Counted from the first letter of the stretch, positions 7,947 through 17,284 are shown. The stretch is DNA of 36,683 nucleotides from an uncultured Methylococcaceae bacterium (GCA_903910205.1 CAIVYW010000200.1:1-36683); one strand, 5' to 3'. Made by a program: numbers and translations. Notes: generated by a model from the letters alone, not told the origin.

Positions 7947-9397
7947 GATAATTTTAGTGTGGTTTCGATGATTTCTCCGAAAGCCAAGGTCGCTGCGATT
8001 AAGGCATCAATATCACTAATCGTGGTTCGATGATTAACAATAGCGGCACGAATAGCCAATTGGCCTTGTAGCGTAGTCGATGAAGGGGCAACGATGCCAG
8101 ATTCTTGCAAGGCAATGACAATATCCGCGTTAATACGATTAGGATTTTCGCATCGATAACGAAAGCAAACTATATTGAGCTCAACAGGCGCTAAAAGCTC
8201 TAATTGTGGACTGAGTTCTATGCGTTGTTTTAGGTATTGCGCCAGTACGCAAGTAGCAAAGATAACCTGACCCAACTTTTCTGGGCCATAAACTTTTATA
8301 GTAAACCACGTTTTAAGCGCTCTAAAACCTCGTGATAATTCTGGGCCTAAGTCGCATGGCCAGGGTGAACCTGCCGATAGCCCTTTGCTTGCTCGGCTTA
8401 AATAAGCGGCTGGCGTAGCAAAAGTATCGAGTTGATGCTCACCATTCCTGACCAGTATAAATCCAGCATCATAAGGAACCTGTCCCCATTTATGAAAATC
8501 AAAAGCGATGGAATCGGCACGCTCTATACCTTGCAAACGAGGTGCAAGATCAGGCGCTAATATTGCCAAAGCACCGTAAGCACCATCAACGTGTAGCCAA
8601 ACTTTCTCCAGCTGGGCAAGATCTGCAATTGCAGATAAGGGGTCAATAGCGCCAACATCAACAGTACCTACGGTTGCAGCAATAAAAAAAGGTATCAGCC
8701 CTGCTTTTTTATCGGCACGAATAGCCAGAGCGAGTGCCTCTACATCCATTTGGTAATTGTCATTAGTTGCAATCATACGTAAAGCATCACTGCCTATACC
8801 CGCGATATCCATAGCTTGTGCAATACTAATATGAGCACTTGCCGAAGTATAAGCAACCAACTGTAGACCTGAATTAACTAAGCCTTCTTTTCGAATAGAT
8901 TTTTTTAAGCAAGCAGTACGGGCAATCAACACGCTAATAAGATTAGCCATAGAAGTACCCGTAACAAAAAGTCCGCTGGCTGTTTCTGGAAAAGAAAATA
9001 GCCCTTTAATCCATTGCAGTAATTGTTTTTCAAGTTCAATGGGCGCTTGATCACGTCCACCTACATTAGCATTTAACCCCGCAGCTAACATGTCGGCCAA
9101 CATTCCTACCGGTGTGCCACCGCCATGAACCCAACCCATAAAACCTGGATGAGTATTACCTACCGCATAAGGTAATATGCTTTTCATAAAGGTCTCATGT
9201 ACCTCAGCAAGATCGCTAGGCTCATTAGATAACGGCTGTTGAAAAATTTCACGCTGTGCAGGTGATAAACCTTGCCAAACAGGCTGTTCTCGCAACTGCT
9301 CAAGGTAGTCAAACATATCATCTAACATTTGATGGCCTTGCTGACGAAAACTAGGCCAGTCGTCTGGATCTAGGGTATTTTCAGATGTTTTAAGCAT
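7913..9397 (-). CDS. Group II pyridoxal-dependent decarboxylase (aromatic-L-amino-acid/glutamate decarboxylase-like)
   Basis: GWVHGGGTPVGMLADMLAAGLNANVGG, VTGTSMANL, WLHVDGAYGA and FDFHKWGQVPYDAGFILVR (PLP Lys in HKW). Last 10 residues and stop lie inside MITE D. Confidence 0.9.
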   Translation of the reverse strand: MLKTSENTLDPDDWPSFRQQGHQMLDDMFDYLEQLREQPVWQGLSPAQREIFQQPLSNEPSDLAEVHETFMKSILPYAVGNTHPGFMGWVHGGGTPVGMLADMLAAGLNANVGGRDQAPIELEKQLLQWIKGLFSFPETASGLFVTGTSMANLISVLIARTACLKKSIRKEGLVNSGLQLVAYTSASAHISIAQAMDIAGIGSDALRMIATNDNYQMDVEALALAIRADKKAGLIPFFIAATVGTVDVGAIDPLSAIADLAQLEKVWLHVDGAYGALAILAPDLAPRLQGIERADSIAFDFHKWGQVPYDAGFILVRNGEHQLDTFATPAAYLSRASKGLSAGSPWPCDLGPELSRGFRALKTWFTIKVYGPEKLGQVIFATCVLAQYLKQRIELSPQLELLAPVELNIVCFRYRCENPNRINADIVIALQESGIVAPSSTTLQGQLAIRAAIVNHRTTISDIDALIAATLAFGEIIETTLKLSASHLKRDSLA

Positions 9398-9434
9398 AGA
9401 TTAGCCGCATTTTTTATAGATTAAGGGCTTTAAT

Positions 9435-9543
9435 AGCTACCCACTTAAGACCAGACAGTTTAGCTTAATCATTCACTTTTAAACAGAGCTCTCCTAAGCG
9501 CCGACAAAGAGCTTAATATCTGTCACGCCTTAAGTGAGTAGCC
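9435..9543. mobile_element. MITE-like element E (109 bp), inverted orientation relative to B/D, 8-bp TSD GCTTTAAT
   Basis: AGCTACCCACTTAAGACCAGACAG ... CTGTCACGCCTTAAGTGAGTAGCC; perfect GCTTTAAT at 9427-9434 and 9544-9551. Confidence 0.9.
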
Positions 9544-9563
9544 GCTTTAATCTGCTTACATTA

Positions 9564-10802
9564 TCATGATATGTAATTAAACAAGGATAATTTATTGACT
9601 TGAGAATAGGCTTGTTGTGATGCTTGCAAAGCCACTGACTGTAAGTTTAAGCTACTAATAGCAGAGGCTTCATCGACATTTTGTACCGATGACAAGGCTG
9701 TTTGCATATTAAGTATAGAACCTGAATTAATGCTGCTTTGAGTGGTTAAGGTATTTAATCGGCCACCCACAACCGCATTGATAGACAATATTTGATTGGC
9801 TGCTTTACTAATATCGCTCAAAGACGCTTGTAGTGTACTGCTACTGGTCGTTGTAGCAACGGTTAAACCAGTATTGGTAATATCACCCGCAACAGCAATA
9901 GGCGCTCCAGTTGTATTCGCTAGGGTTATAGCTCCAGTCGTAGGATCAGAAGTTGCGGTTACCCCTGTGGTCCCTGTTAATAAATTAATGGCCTTAGCGA
10001 CACTGGTGCCTTGAGTGACTGCATCAGCAATAGGCGGTATCGCAGCTAATTGCGATGCCGGAGCTGCCATTGCGGGTATGGTAACGCCATTAATAGTATA
10101 AGCATTGCTAGCCCCTAATGCCGTTTGCGCACTGCCTTTAACAGGATTAGTGGTTAGTGTAGTGACAAATTGATTAATCGCTTCAAAAATATTAGTAACC
10201 GAGCCAGCTGCGGGTATAGTGGCAGGAGCAGGTCCTGTTGGTGCACCAAAAACAGTATTGCCTGGATCACTATTTGCGACTGAAGTATTAGGACCAATTT
10301 GAATCATGCGTTGCGCTGAATTACCTGAGTAATCATAAGCACCTGGGTTACTGGCATCTTGACTAAAAGGTGGCGTGGTGCTTTTTGTTCCTGAAAATAT
10401 ATATTCACCATTGACGTTTTGGGTATTGGCTACGCTGACCAATTGTAGATTCAATGATTGTATTTGAGCGGCAATAGAGGCTTTATCACTGGCATTATTA
10501 TTGCCATTCATACCTGAAATACACAAGGCATTCATTTGATTTAATATACCGCTGGCATTTTGCAAGCTGGCATTTTCCATAGATACGGCTTGTGTGGCGG
10601 CATCATTATTAGTCTGATATTGCTGTGTCTGGCTAATACTCTGCGTTAAATTATTAATGCTAACGGTTGCAGACGGCCCATCAGAAGACTGTAAAGTTTT
10701 TATACCCGTAGAAACTTCAGTCTGAGTTTGTTGTAACTTCGATTCTTGATTAAGAATCGAAGTTATCGCGGTTTGTTGACCCCATGACGATGAAATTCTC
10801 AT
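9564..10802 (-). CDS. flgL: Flagellar hook-filament junction protein FlgL
   Basis: MRISSSWGQQTAITSILNQESKLQQTQTEVSTGIKTLQSSDGPSA N-terminus; flagellin-like C-terminus. Confidence 0.9.
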   Translation of the reverse strand: MRISSSWGQQTAITSILNQESKLQQTQTEVSTGIKTLQSSDGPSATVSINNLTQSISQTQQYQTNNDAATQAVSMENASLQNASGILNQMNALCISGMNGNNNASDKASIAAQIQSLNLQLVSVANTQNVNGEYIFSGTKSTTPPFSQDASNPGAYDYSGNSAQRMIQIGPNTSVANSDPGNTVFGAPTGPAPATIPAAGSVTNIFEAINQFVTTLTTNPVKGSAQTALGASNAYTINGVTIPAMAAPASQLAAIPPIADAVTQGTSVAKAINLLTGTTGVTATSDPTTGAITLANTTGAPIAVAGDITNTGLTVATTTSSSTLQASLSDISKAANQILSINAVVGGRLNTLTTQSSINSGSILNMQTALSSVQNVDEASAISSLNLQSVALQASQQAYSQVNKLSLFNYIS

Positions 10803-10809
10803 AATGCCC

Positions 10810-12723
10810 CTACTGTAGGGCTCCTATCAAAGTAGTGAATAAGGATTGAGCAACAGAAATTGCTTTAGAAGATGCTTGATAAGCTTGTTGATATTTAATC
10901 AGGTTTGCCGCTTCTTGATCTAAGTTAACGCCAGACAGGCTCTGTTGAGCCGCAGTGGCTTGGGCTAATGCAGATTGTTGAGCGCTACTATTAAGGCTGG
11001 CCGATTGGGTTACGTTACCGACATTAGTCACCAATTGAGTATAAGCACTATTAAATGATCCCATTGTAGCCAAATTGGCCATAGCCAAAGCATTACTGTT
11101 ATCTCCAGGATTAGTTGTTAGCGTGGGCGCGCTACCAGTCACTGAGCCTGCGGGAGTAATGCCGGTACTTAACCCAGTATCGCTTATATCGCCTGTTATG
11201 CCGATAGCCGAACTCGATGGGCTAGATAAAATGACAACACCAGTACTAGCGTCTGCAGTAATATCAGACGGACTTGCAATTCCTGCTGGCGTAAGATTAT
11301 AGGCCGCTATAGAACTATTAATAGCGGCAGCAACAGCCGTAGATTGAGTTGCTGAACTAGTTCCAGCGCCAACAGCGCCTATATTAATGCCATTAATCTG
11401 AAAAACATTGGCCGCTTTACTGTAGCCATTCGTTGCCGAAGCCGCAACGAGTGTAGGATCGGTCATCACCATGCTCATATTTTGAGCGGCATTAAAAGTA
11501 GGTCTAATAAGATAGCTATCGCCACTCCCTATACTACTCACATTAATATCAAAGCCCGGCCCTGTTATAACCCCCGAAGTAGCTGTAGGAGTCGTTACTG
11601 CCCCATTACTTAATTGGGTTAAAGTGTAGCTACCACCGTTGTAACTGAGCTGATAATCGCTGGCTTGTAATTGCCCAACGTTAGTCGGATCATAAGTGCT
11701 AGTAACACTGCCCGTATTAGTAGCATTGGCAATGACGGTGGGGGGGGCTAAATTAAACATAGCCGCTCCTGTCTTACCATTCATATCATAACCTGCCGCT
11801 TGTTGCGTATTCATTTGCTCGGCAAAACTAGTGGCAACTAATCCTAATTGTTGTTGTGAAGGATTGAGTACTTGGGTCTGAAAGTTAAGTGTACCGGCTA
11901 ATGCCCCTCCAGTAATTTGCGAACTAATATCCTGCCCGTTTAACAGTATCGTGCTATTAGACGGGTTAGCACTAGAAGCACCTACCGACAACAGCGCCAC
12001 ATGACTGTCCGACACCAAAGTTTGTCCACTACCTATCATAACGTTAATAGAACCGTTAGCTTGAGTGATGGTAGAGACATTAGCTTGCTGTGCAATTTGT
12101 GCTACCAGCGCATCTCTTTGATCCATGAGATCATTAGGTAATTGTCCGTTCATTGAACCATTGGTTGCTGAAACAATTTGCATATTTAAGGCGGCAATGC
12201 TGGAGGCATAGCTATTTATATTACTGACACTGGCTTGTATTTGGCCATTGGTCTGAGTATTTAAGGTCGTCAGTTGGCTAGATAGTGAATTAAGTTGCTG
12301 AGAGACCGATCCTGCTGCTGATAATAACGCTTGTCTAACCCCTATTGAGGTAGGATCGTTGGCAACCCCTGTAATTGCAGAGGCAAAATTGCCAAGTACC
12401 GTTGACATCCCGGTCGTTTGATTAGATAGAATCTGATCTACACCGAATGCCAAGGTAGACAAGGTATTGGCTTGAGCATGAGCCGAGGTTGTGGACGTTA
12501 CTTGCTGAGATACAAACTGATTATAACTACGTGTAACAGTGGCGGTGTTTACACCTTGACCTACAAAGGCACCATCATTGTATATGGCAGGCTTTGTGCT
12601 TAGGCTAACGCTTTCGGTGTTATAGCCTACGATATTGGCGTTGGCTATATTGTTACTAGTAACATTTAAAGCACTTTGAGCCGCCATTAAGCCCGATAAT
12701 GAGGTTCCTATTAAACTACTCAT
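10810..12723 (-). CDS. flgK: Flagellar hook-associated protein FlgK
   Basis: MSSLIGTSLSGLMAAQSALNVTSNNIANANIVGYNTESV; C-terminal NLIKYQQAYQASSKAISVAQSLFTTLIGAL. Confidence 0.95.
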   Translation of the reverse strand: MSSLIGTSLSGLMAAQSALNVTSNNIANANIVGYNTESVSLSTKPAIYNDGAFVGQGVNTATVTRSYNQFVSQQVTSTTSAHAQANTLSTLAFGVDQILSNQTTGMSTVLGNFASAITGVANDPTSIGVRQALLSAAGSVSQQLNSLSSQLTTLNTQTNGQIQASVSNINSYASSIAALNMQIVSATNGSMNGQLPNDLMDQRDALVAQIAQQANVSTITQANGSINVMIGSGQTLVSDSHVALLSVGASSANPSNSTILLNGQDISSQITGGALAGTLNFQTQVLNPSQQQLGLVATSFAEQMNTQQAAGYDMNGKTGAAMFNLAPPTVIANATNTGSVTSTYDPTNVGQLQASDYQLSYNGGSYTLTQLSNGAVTTPTATSGVITGPGFDINVSSIGSGDSYLIRPTFNAAQNMSMVMTDPTLVAASATNGYSKAANVFQINGINIGAVGAGTSSATQSTAVAAAINSSIAAYNLTPAGIASPSDITADASTGVVILSSPSSSAIGITGDISDTGLSTGITPAGSVTGSAPTLTTNPGDNSNALAMANLATMGSFNSAYTQLVTNVGNVTQSASLNSSAQQSALAQATAAQQSLSGVNLDQEAANLIKYQQAYQASSKAISVAQSLFTTLIGALQ

Positions 12724-12780
12724 GACACGCTCTACATTGAGTTATCAATACCCTAAAGCAAATCACTTTAACGCGACACA

Positions 12781-13854
12781 TTAGTGTAGCGCCACCACGC
12801 TGTTTGGATCAAAACCTGCTAAAGAATTACGACATATACTCATGATTTTATTGGCATAATTAGGATCTGTTGCATAACCTGCTTGTTGTAATTCTTGTAA
12901 ATAGCGCTCACCATTAGCGACTTGTTTTAAAGCATCGCCATAGCGTGGATTCGTTTTTATAAAGTCGACATAATCGGCAAAACTTTCCTGAAATGAACTA
13001 TAAGCTCTAAAGCCTGAATTTACTTTTTTGGCGATGCCTTGATCAAACTCCAACGTGGGGGCTTGCGCTTGTTTTCCAGTCCATGATTTATCGGCTTTAA
13101 TGTTAAATAAATTAAAACTGGTACTTCCATTACTGTTTTTTATTAACGAACGTCCCCAACCTGTTTCTAAGGCCGCTTGAGCCAAAATAACCTTGGGATC
13201 AATACCCAATGCTTGGGCGGCTTGTTTAGCATGAGGTAGTAACTGGCGAATAAAACTGTCTATTGATGAAGAATTGACGCTAGCCCCCTTAAATGGAATT
13301 TCCGTCATATCATTTTGTGGATCACCACTATTAATATAGCTATTAATAATGGTTTTAGTGCCTTCAGTATCGGTATTAATCCAACTATCGACCTTATTGC
13401 TCTGTGGCTCAGCTGAGGCAGCCACTATACCAGAGGCATTTGAGATACTAGGGATACTTGATATACCAGAGACGCTTGATATAGCGGATGCAGACCCTGC
13501 TAATGATTGATTATTGGCCGGCCTATTAAAAGATGCCTCGGCATTTTGCACCGTACTCTTAGGACTTAGTTGTTTAACAATTAAATCGGCAAGACCTACA
13601 CCCGGATCACCTGATAAATGTATGGCTAATTGCTGATCATACATTTCGTTATAAGAGTCACTTTGTTGACTATCCAAGATACCATCGGCTAATTTTCCAG
13701 CACGCATACTTTTTAAGATGTTATTAAGAAAGAGTGCTTCAAATTGCTTAGCGACCGATTTTAAGGCATCAGGAGAATTTTTCTTAGCCTCCGCTTTTAA
13801 GCCAGCTAAGGCATTAAAATCGGTATAAACATCAGCTGCCTGTACATTTGACAT
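12781..13854 (-). CDS. flgJ: Flagellar rod cap/peptidoglycan hydrolase FlgJ
   Basis: N-terminal rod-binding domain (KQFEALFLNNILKSMR) and C-terminal glucosaminidase domain (ILAQAALETGWGRS...FNLFNIKA). Confidence 0.95.
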   Translation of the reverse strand: MSNVQAADVYTDFNALAGLKAEAKKNSPDALKSVAKQFEALFLNNILKSMRAGKLADGILDSQQSDSYNEMYDQQLAIHLSGDPGVGLADLIVKQLSPKSTVQNAEASFNRPANNQSLAGSASAISSVSGISSIPSISNASGIVAASAEPQSNKVDSWINTDTEGTKTIINSYINSGDPQNDMTEIPFKGASVNSSSIDSFIRQLLPHAKQAAQALGIDPKVILAQAALETGWGRSLIKNSNGSTSFNLFNIKADKSWTGKQAQAPTLEFDQGIAKKVNSGFRAYSSFQESFADYVDFIKTNPRYGDALKQVANGERYLQELQQAGYATDPNYANKIMSICRNSLAGFDPNSVVALH

Positions 13855-13857
13855 GAC

Positions 13858-14961
13858 CTAGATCACCATTAATTCAGCACGCAATGCGCCTGCTGCTTTT
13901 AACGCTTCAAGAATAGCCACTAAATCACTAGGCGAAGCGCCTATATTATTAACTGCTTGCACAATTTCATCCAAAGAAACACCAGGATTAAAGACAAACA
14001 TGCGATTTTTTTCTTCACTTACTTGAACATTAGATTTATTGGTAACAGCAGTTGTGCCATTGGATAACGCGCCCGGCTGGCTGACTTGCTTATTTTCGCT
14101 AATAGAGACCGTGAGATTACCATGAGATACGGCAGCTGGCTGCACCGTTACCTTGCCATTAATGACGACGGTACCAGTGCGCGAGTTAATAATAATACGT
14201 GCCGGTGCATCATCGGGGGCGACCACAATATTTTCGACGATAGAAACAAACGAAACTTTTTGTCCTACATCCAGTGGCGACCTAACGGTAACAGAAGTCG
14301 CATCAATAGGCTTTGCGGTATCGGCACCTAGAAAATTATTAATCGCCTCGGCCATACGGTTAGCGGTAGTAAAATCTGAGGTATTCAAATTTAACGTTAA
14401 GGAATTGCCTTTAGAAAAAGGCGTACTAATGGTTCGTTCAACAGTGGCGCCATTAGGAATTCGACCTACGCTAGGGTTATTCACCGTAATATTAGAGCCA
14501 TCTTTACCCGAAGCACTCAAGCCATTCACCATAAGACTACCTTGAGCCATGGCATAAACTTGTCCGTCAGCTCCTTTTAAAGGGCTCATCAGTAAAGTTC
14601 CACCCTTTAAACTTTTAGCATCACCGATAGATGAAACGGTAACATCAATGGCTTGGCCTGGCTTTGCAAAAGGTGGCAAATCAGCTTGTATGGCCACTGC
14701 TGCGATATTTTTGGCATTAGGATTTTGGCCGGGTGGCAACGTTAAGCCAAAACGACCAATCATGCTGCGTAAGGTTTGTCCGGTAAAGGCTGTTTTATCA
14801 CCCGTCATCACCAAGCCTACCACTAAACCATAGCCGACTAATTGGTTAGGACGCACCCCCTCAATAGAAGCGATATCTTTAATGCGTTCAGCGTGAGCAG
14901 TAGCATTAAGAAACATCATACTGATAAAGAGTAGTGCTAAATAGTTACGATTTGAGTTCAC
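13858..14961 (-). CDS. flgI: Flagellar P-ring protein FlgI
   Basis: [25 protein letters not shown]...TGQTLRSM; C-terminal [25 protein letters not shown]. Confidence 0.97.
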   Translation of the reverse strand: MNSNRNYLALLFISMMFLNATAHAERIKDIASIEGVRPNQLVGYGLVVGLVMTGDKTAFTGQTLRSMIGRFGLTLPPGQNPNAKNIAAVAIQADLPPFAKPGQAIDVTVSSIGDAKSLKGGTLLMSPLKGADGQVYAMAQGSLMVNGLSASGKDGSNITVNNPSVGRIPNGATVERTISTPFSKGNSLTLNLNTSDFTTANRMAEAINNFLGADTAKPIDATSVTVRSPLDVGQKVSFVSIVENIVVAPDDAPARIIINSRTGTVVINGKVTVQPAAVSHGNLTVSISENKQVSQPGALSNGTTAVTNKSNVQVSEEKNRMFVFNPGVSLDEIVQAVNNIGASPSDLVAILEALKAAGALRAELMVI

Positions 14962-14976
14962 AATAATGTCCTAGAG

Positions 14977-15681
14977 TTAGAAGGGAAACCAAGCGCTATT
15001 CAAAATTCTTGATAACCAACCCATTTTACTGGCATCGGCCATAGAGCCATTTCCGGTATACATAATAGTCGCATCAGCGACTTTATCTGAAGATACGGTA
15101 TTAGAAGGATCAATATCAATAGGTCTAACGATGCCTGATAAGCGCACATATTCATCACCTTGGTTTAAGGTGACTCGTTTCTCACCACGTACCTTTAAAT
15201 CACCATTAGGTAGTAACTCAATAACGGTAACTGAAATATTACCTGTTAAGCTGTTACTTTGATCGGCCTTGCCTGTGCCATCAAACTTATTGTCTGAACT
15301 CACTGTGGTTGCAAGATCTTTACCGGTCATCGTCTGTATCGCCATACCGTATAAAGAAGGCGCGGTAAATGACATGGAATTCTTTTTTTCCTGACTAAGA
15401 TCCGCCGCTTTATTGGCGGTAGTCGCCTCATTAAAGGTAATGCTGAGTACGTCACCTACTCGTCTAGCTTTATTATCTTCAAATAGCCGCATATCGTAAC
15501 CGGCTTGATAAATAGAGCCGCTATTTTGTACGGGTGGCACCAAGCTTGCTGCTTGTACCGGTGCAAAATCAGGATCTTTACTAGGCACTGGCGTGCAAGC
15601 GACTATCATTAAAGTGCTTATGACAAGAATGCTAAACTTATAAATCATCATTACCTTATCCTCAGAGATTTTGAGTAACAA
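14977..15681 (-). CDS. flgH: Flagellar L-ring lipoprotein FlgH (true start probably internal, at MMIYKF...)
   Basis: Signal/lipobox ...LMIVACTP; RRVGDVLSITFNEATTANK; GDLKVRGEKRVTLNQGDEYVRLSGIVRP. Confidence 0.95.
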   Translation of the reverse strand: MLLKISEDKVMMIYKFSILVISTLMIVACTPVPSKDPDFAPVQAASLVPPVQNSGSIYQAGYDMRLFEDNKARRVGDVLSITFNEATTANKAADLSQEKKNSMSFTAPSLYGMAIQTMTGKDLATTVSSDNKFDGTGKADQSNSLTGNISVTVIELLPNGDLKVRGEKRVTLNQGDEYVRLSGIVRPIDIDPSNTVSSDKVADATIMYTGNGSMADASKMGWLSRILNSAWFPF

Positions 15682-16450
15682 ATGACAGCATCTGATCTGC
15701 CGTCGAAATCGCCTTGGAATTCATTTCATAGGCACGTTGCGCTTCAATCATATTCACTAATTCTTCTACCACATTGACGTTAGAGGTCTCCAATGAGCCC
15801 TGTGTCAGGGTACCAAACTCGGTTTGACCAGCGATACCAACAATGGGAGCGCCACTAGAGCCAGTCGCCTGAAAAAGATTGCCACCTACGGCCTGTAAGC
15901 CGGTAGGATTAATAAAGTCAGCCAATTCAATTTGGCCTAAATTACTCACTGCGGCAGTTCCGGGCATTTGCGCAGAAACAGTCCCATCGTTGCCGATAGT
16001 CACACTAAGCGCATTGGGTGGTATGGTAATCGCTGGTGATATCAATAAGCCCGTGGCTGTAACCAATTGTCCTGTTGAATCTAACGTTAATGAACCATCG
16101 CGGGTATAGTTGGTATCACCATTGGGCATAGTAACTTGTAAAAATCCACGACCATTAATGGCTAAATCCATAGTGTTACCAGTTTGTTGCACATTGCCTT
16201 GAGTAAATACTTTTTCAGTAGCAACAGCTTGAACCCCAGTACCCACAGCTGTTCCAGTGGGTGATTGGGTATTTTGAGTATTCTGTCCACCGACTTGGCG
16301 AAGATTTTGATACATTAAATCATCAAACATCGCACGGTCTTTTTTGAAACCCGTGGTATTTACGTTGGCCAAGTTATTAGAAATAACAGCCATACGTGTT
16401 TGTTGAGCGTCTAAGCCGGTTTTTGCAACCCATAATGCGCGTTCTGTCAT
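15662..16450 (-). CDS. flgG: Flagellar distal rod protein FlgG
   Basis: ALWVAKTGLDAQQTRMAVISNNLANVNTTGFKKDRAMFDDLMYQNLRQ...NVVEELVNMIEAQRAYEMNSKAISTADQML. Confidence 0.97.
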   Translation of the reverse strand: MTERALWVAKTGLDAQQTRMAVISNNLANVNTTGFKKDRAMFDDLMYQNLRQVGGQNTQNTQSPTGTAVGTGVQAVATEKVFTQGNVQQTGNTMDLAINGRGFLQVTMPNGDTNYTRDGSLTLDSTGQLVTATGLLISPAITIPPNALSVTIGNDGTVSAQMPGTAAVSNLGQIELADFINPTGLQAVGGNLFQATGSSGAPIVGIAGQTEFGTLTQGSLETSNVNVVEELVNMIEAQRAYEMNSKAISTADQMLSFVTQNL

Positions 16451-16511
16451 GATAAACTCCTTGGTGTCAACTTTTTGCCTGTCTAGGCCTCGTTGATATT
16501 AAGAGCACAAT

Positions 16512-17255
16512 TTATGCCAGTTGCATTAATTTGGCGCTAGCGGCTGAGTTATCAGTGATACTTTTCATCACTTTAGTTTGCAATTCAAAATTTCTGGCTA
16601 AATCAATCATTTCTGTCATTGCTGAAAAACCCTTAACATTACTACCCTCTAAAACACCGCTGATCAAAGTAACATCAGGACTAACGTCTAATGGTTTACC
16701 ATTTTTAGAATGAAACAAACCGTCACCTAATTTTTGCACATTGTCCATAGGCGGATTAACCAATTTAATTCTATCTAAAATTTCTAAGGTGGTTGCATTA
16801 CCAGAGCCTAAGGGAATGATGGAAATAGTTCCATCAGTACCTATTGTTAGACTTTCTGAGGGCGGCACGGTAATAGGGCCATTTTGGCCTATCACTTTTA
16901 AGCCGAGATTCGTTTGCAGTATGCCTTCTTGCGTAATATGTAAATCACCCGCTTTGGTATAAGCTTCTTGACCATCAGATCCCTGTACGGCCACTAAACC
17001 ACTACCATTAATAGCGATATCTAAATTACGCCCAGTGGTTTGGATGGTGCCAGGTGAAATATCCGTACCCGGCTTTTCAGCCATCGCATAAACTCGAGTA
17101 GGAAAGCCTGCGCCGGTAACTGGCCTATCACGAAACCACTGCATATCTGCTTTAAAGCCAGTGGTTTGCATATTCGCCAAATTATTGGCGTTTGAGTTTT
17201 GTGCCGCAAAAGATTGCTTAGCACCACTCATGGCAATATATAAGGCTCTATCCAT
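16512..17255 (-). CDS. flgF: Flagellar proximal rod protein FlgF
   Basis: MDRALYIAMSGAKQSFAAQNSNANNLANMQTTGFKADMQWFRDRPV. Confidence 0.95.
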   Translation of the reverse strand: MDRALYIAMSGAKQSFAAQNSNANNLANMQTTGFKADMQWFRDRPVTGAGFPTRVYAMAEKPGTDISPGTIQTTGRNLDIAINGSGLVAVQGSDGQEAYTKAGDLHITQEGILQTNLGLKVIGQNGPITVPPSESLTIGTDGTISIIPLGSGNATTLEILDRIKLVNPPMDNVQKLGDGLFHSKNGKPLDVSPDVTLISGVLEGSNVKGFSAMTEMIDLARNFELQTKVMKSITDNSAASAKLMQLA

Positions 17256-17284
17256 AACAGATCTCCTACTCTATTAGTAACGGA

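Noticed and set aside
3937-9551. Complete transposon or prophage carrying the PLP/ATP-grasp cassette
   Set aside because: Each MITE has its own TSD, so the elements inserted independently; there is no integrase, transposase or outer shared TSD around the cassette.
14086-14833. Plus-strand ORFs overlapping flgI, and similar antisense ORFs in flgG, flgF, fliI, fliG, fliF, fleQ, fliM, fliO and fliR
   Set aside because: All overlap strongly supported flagellar genes in antisense and have no domain support.
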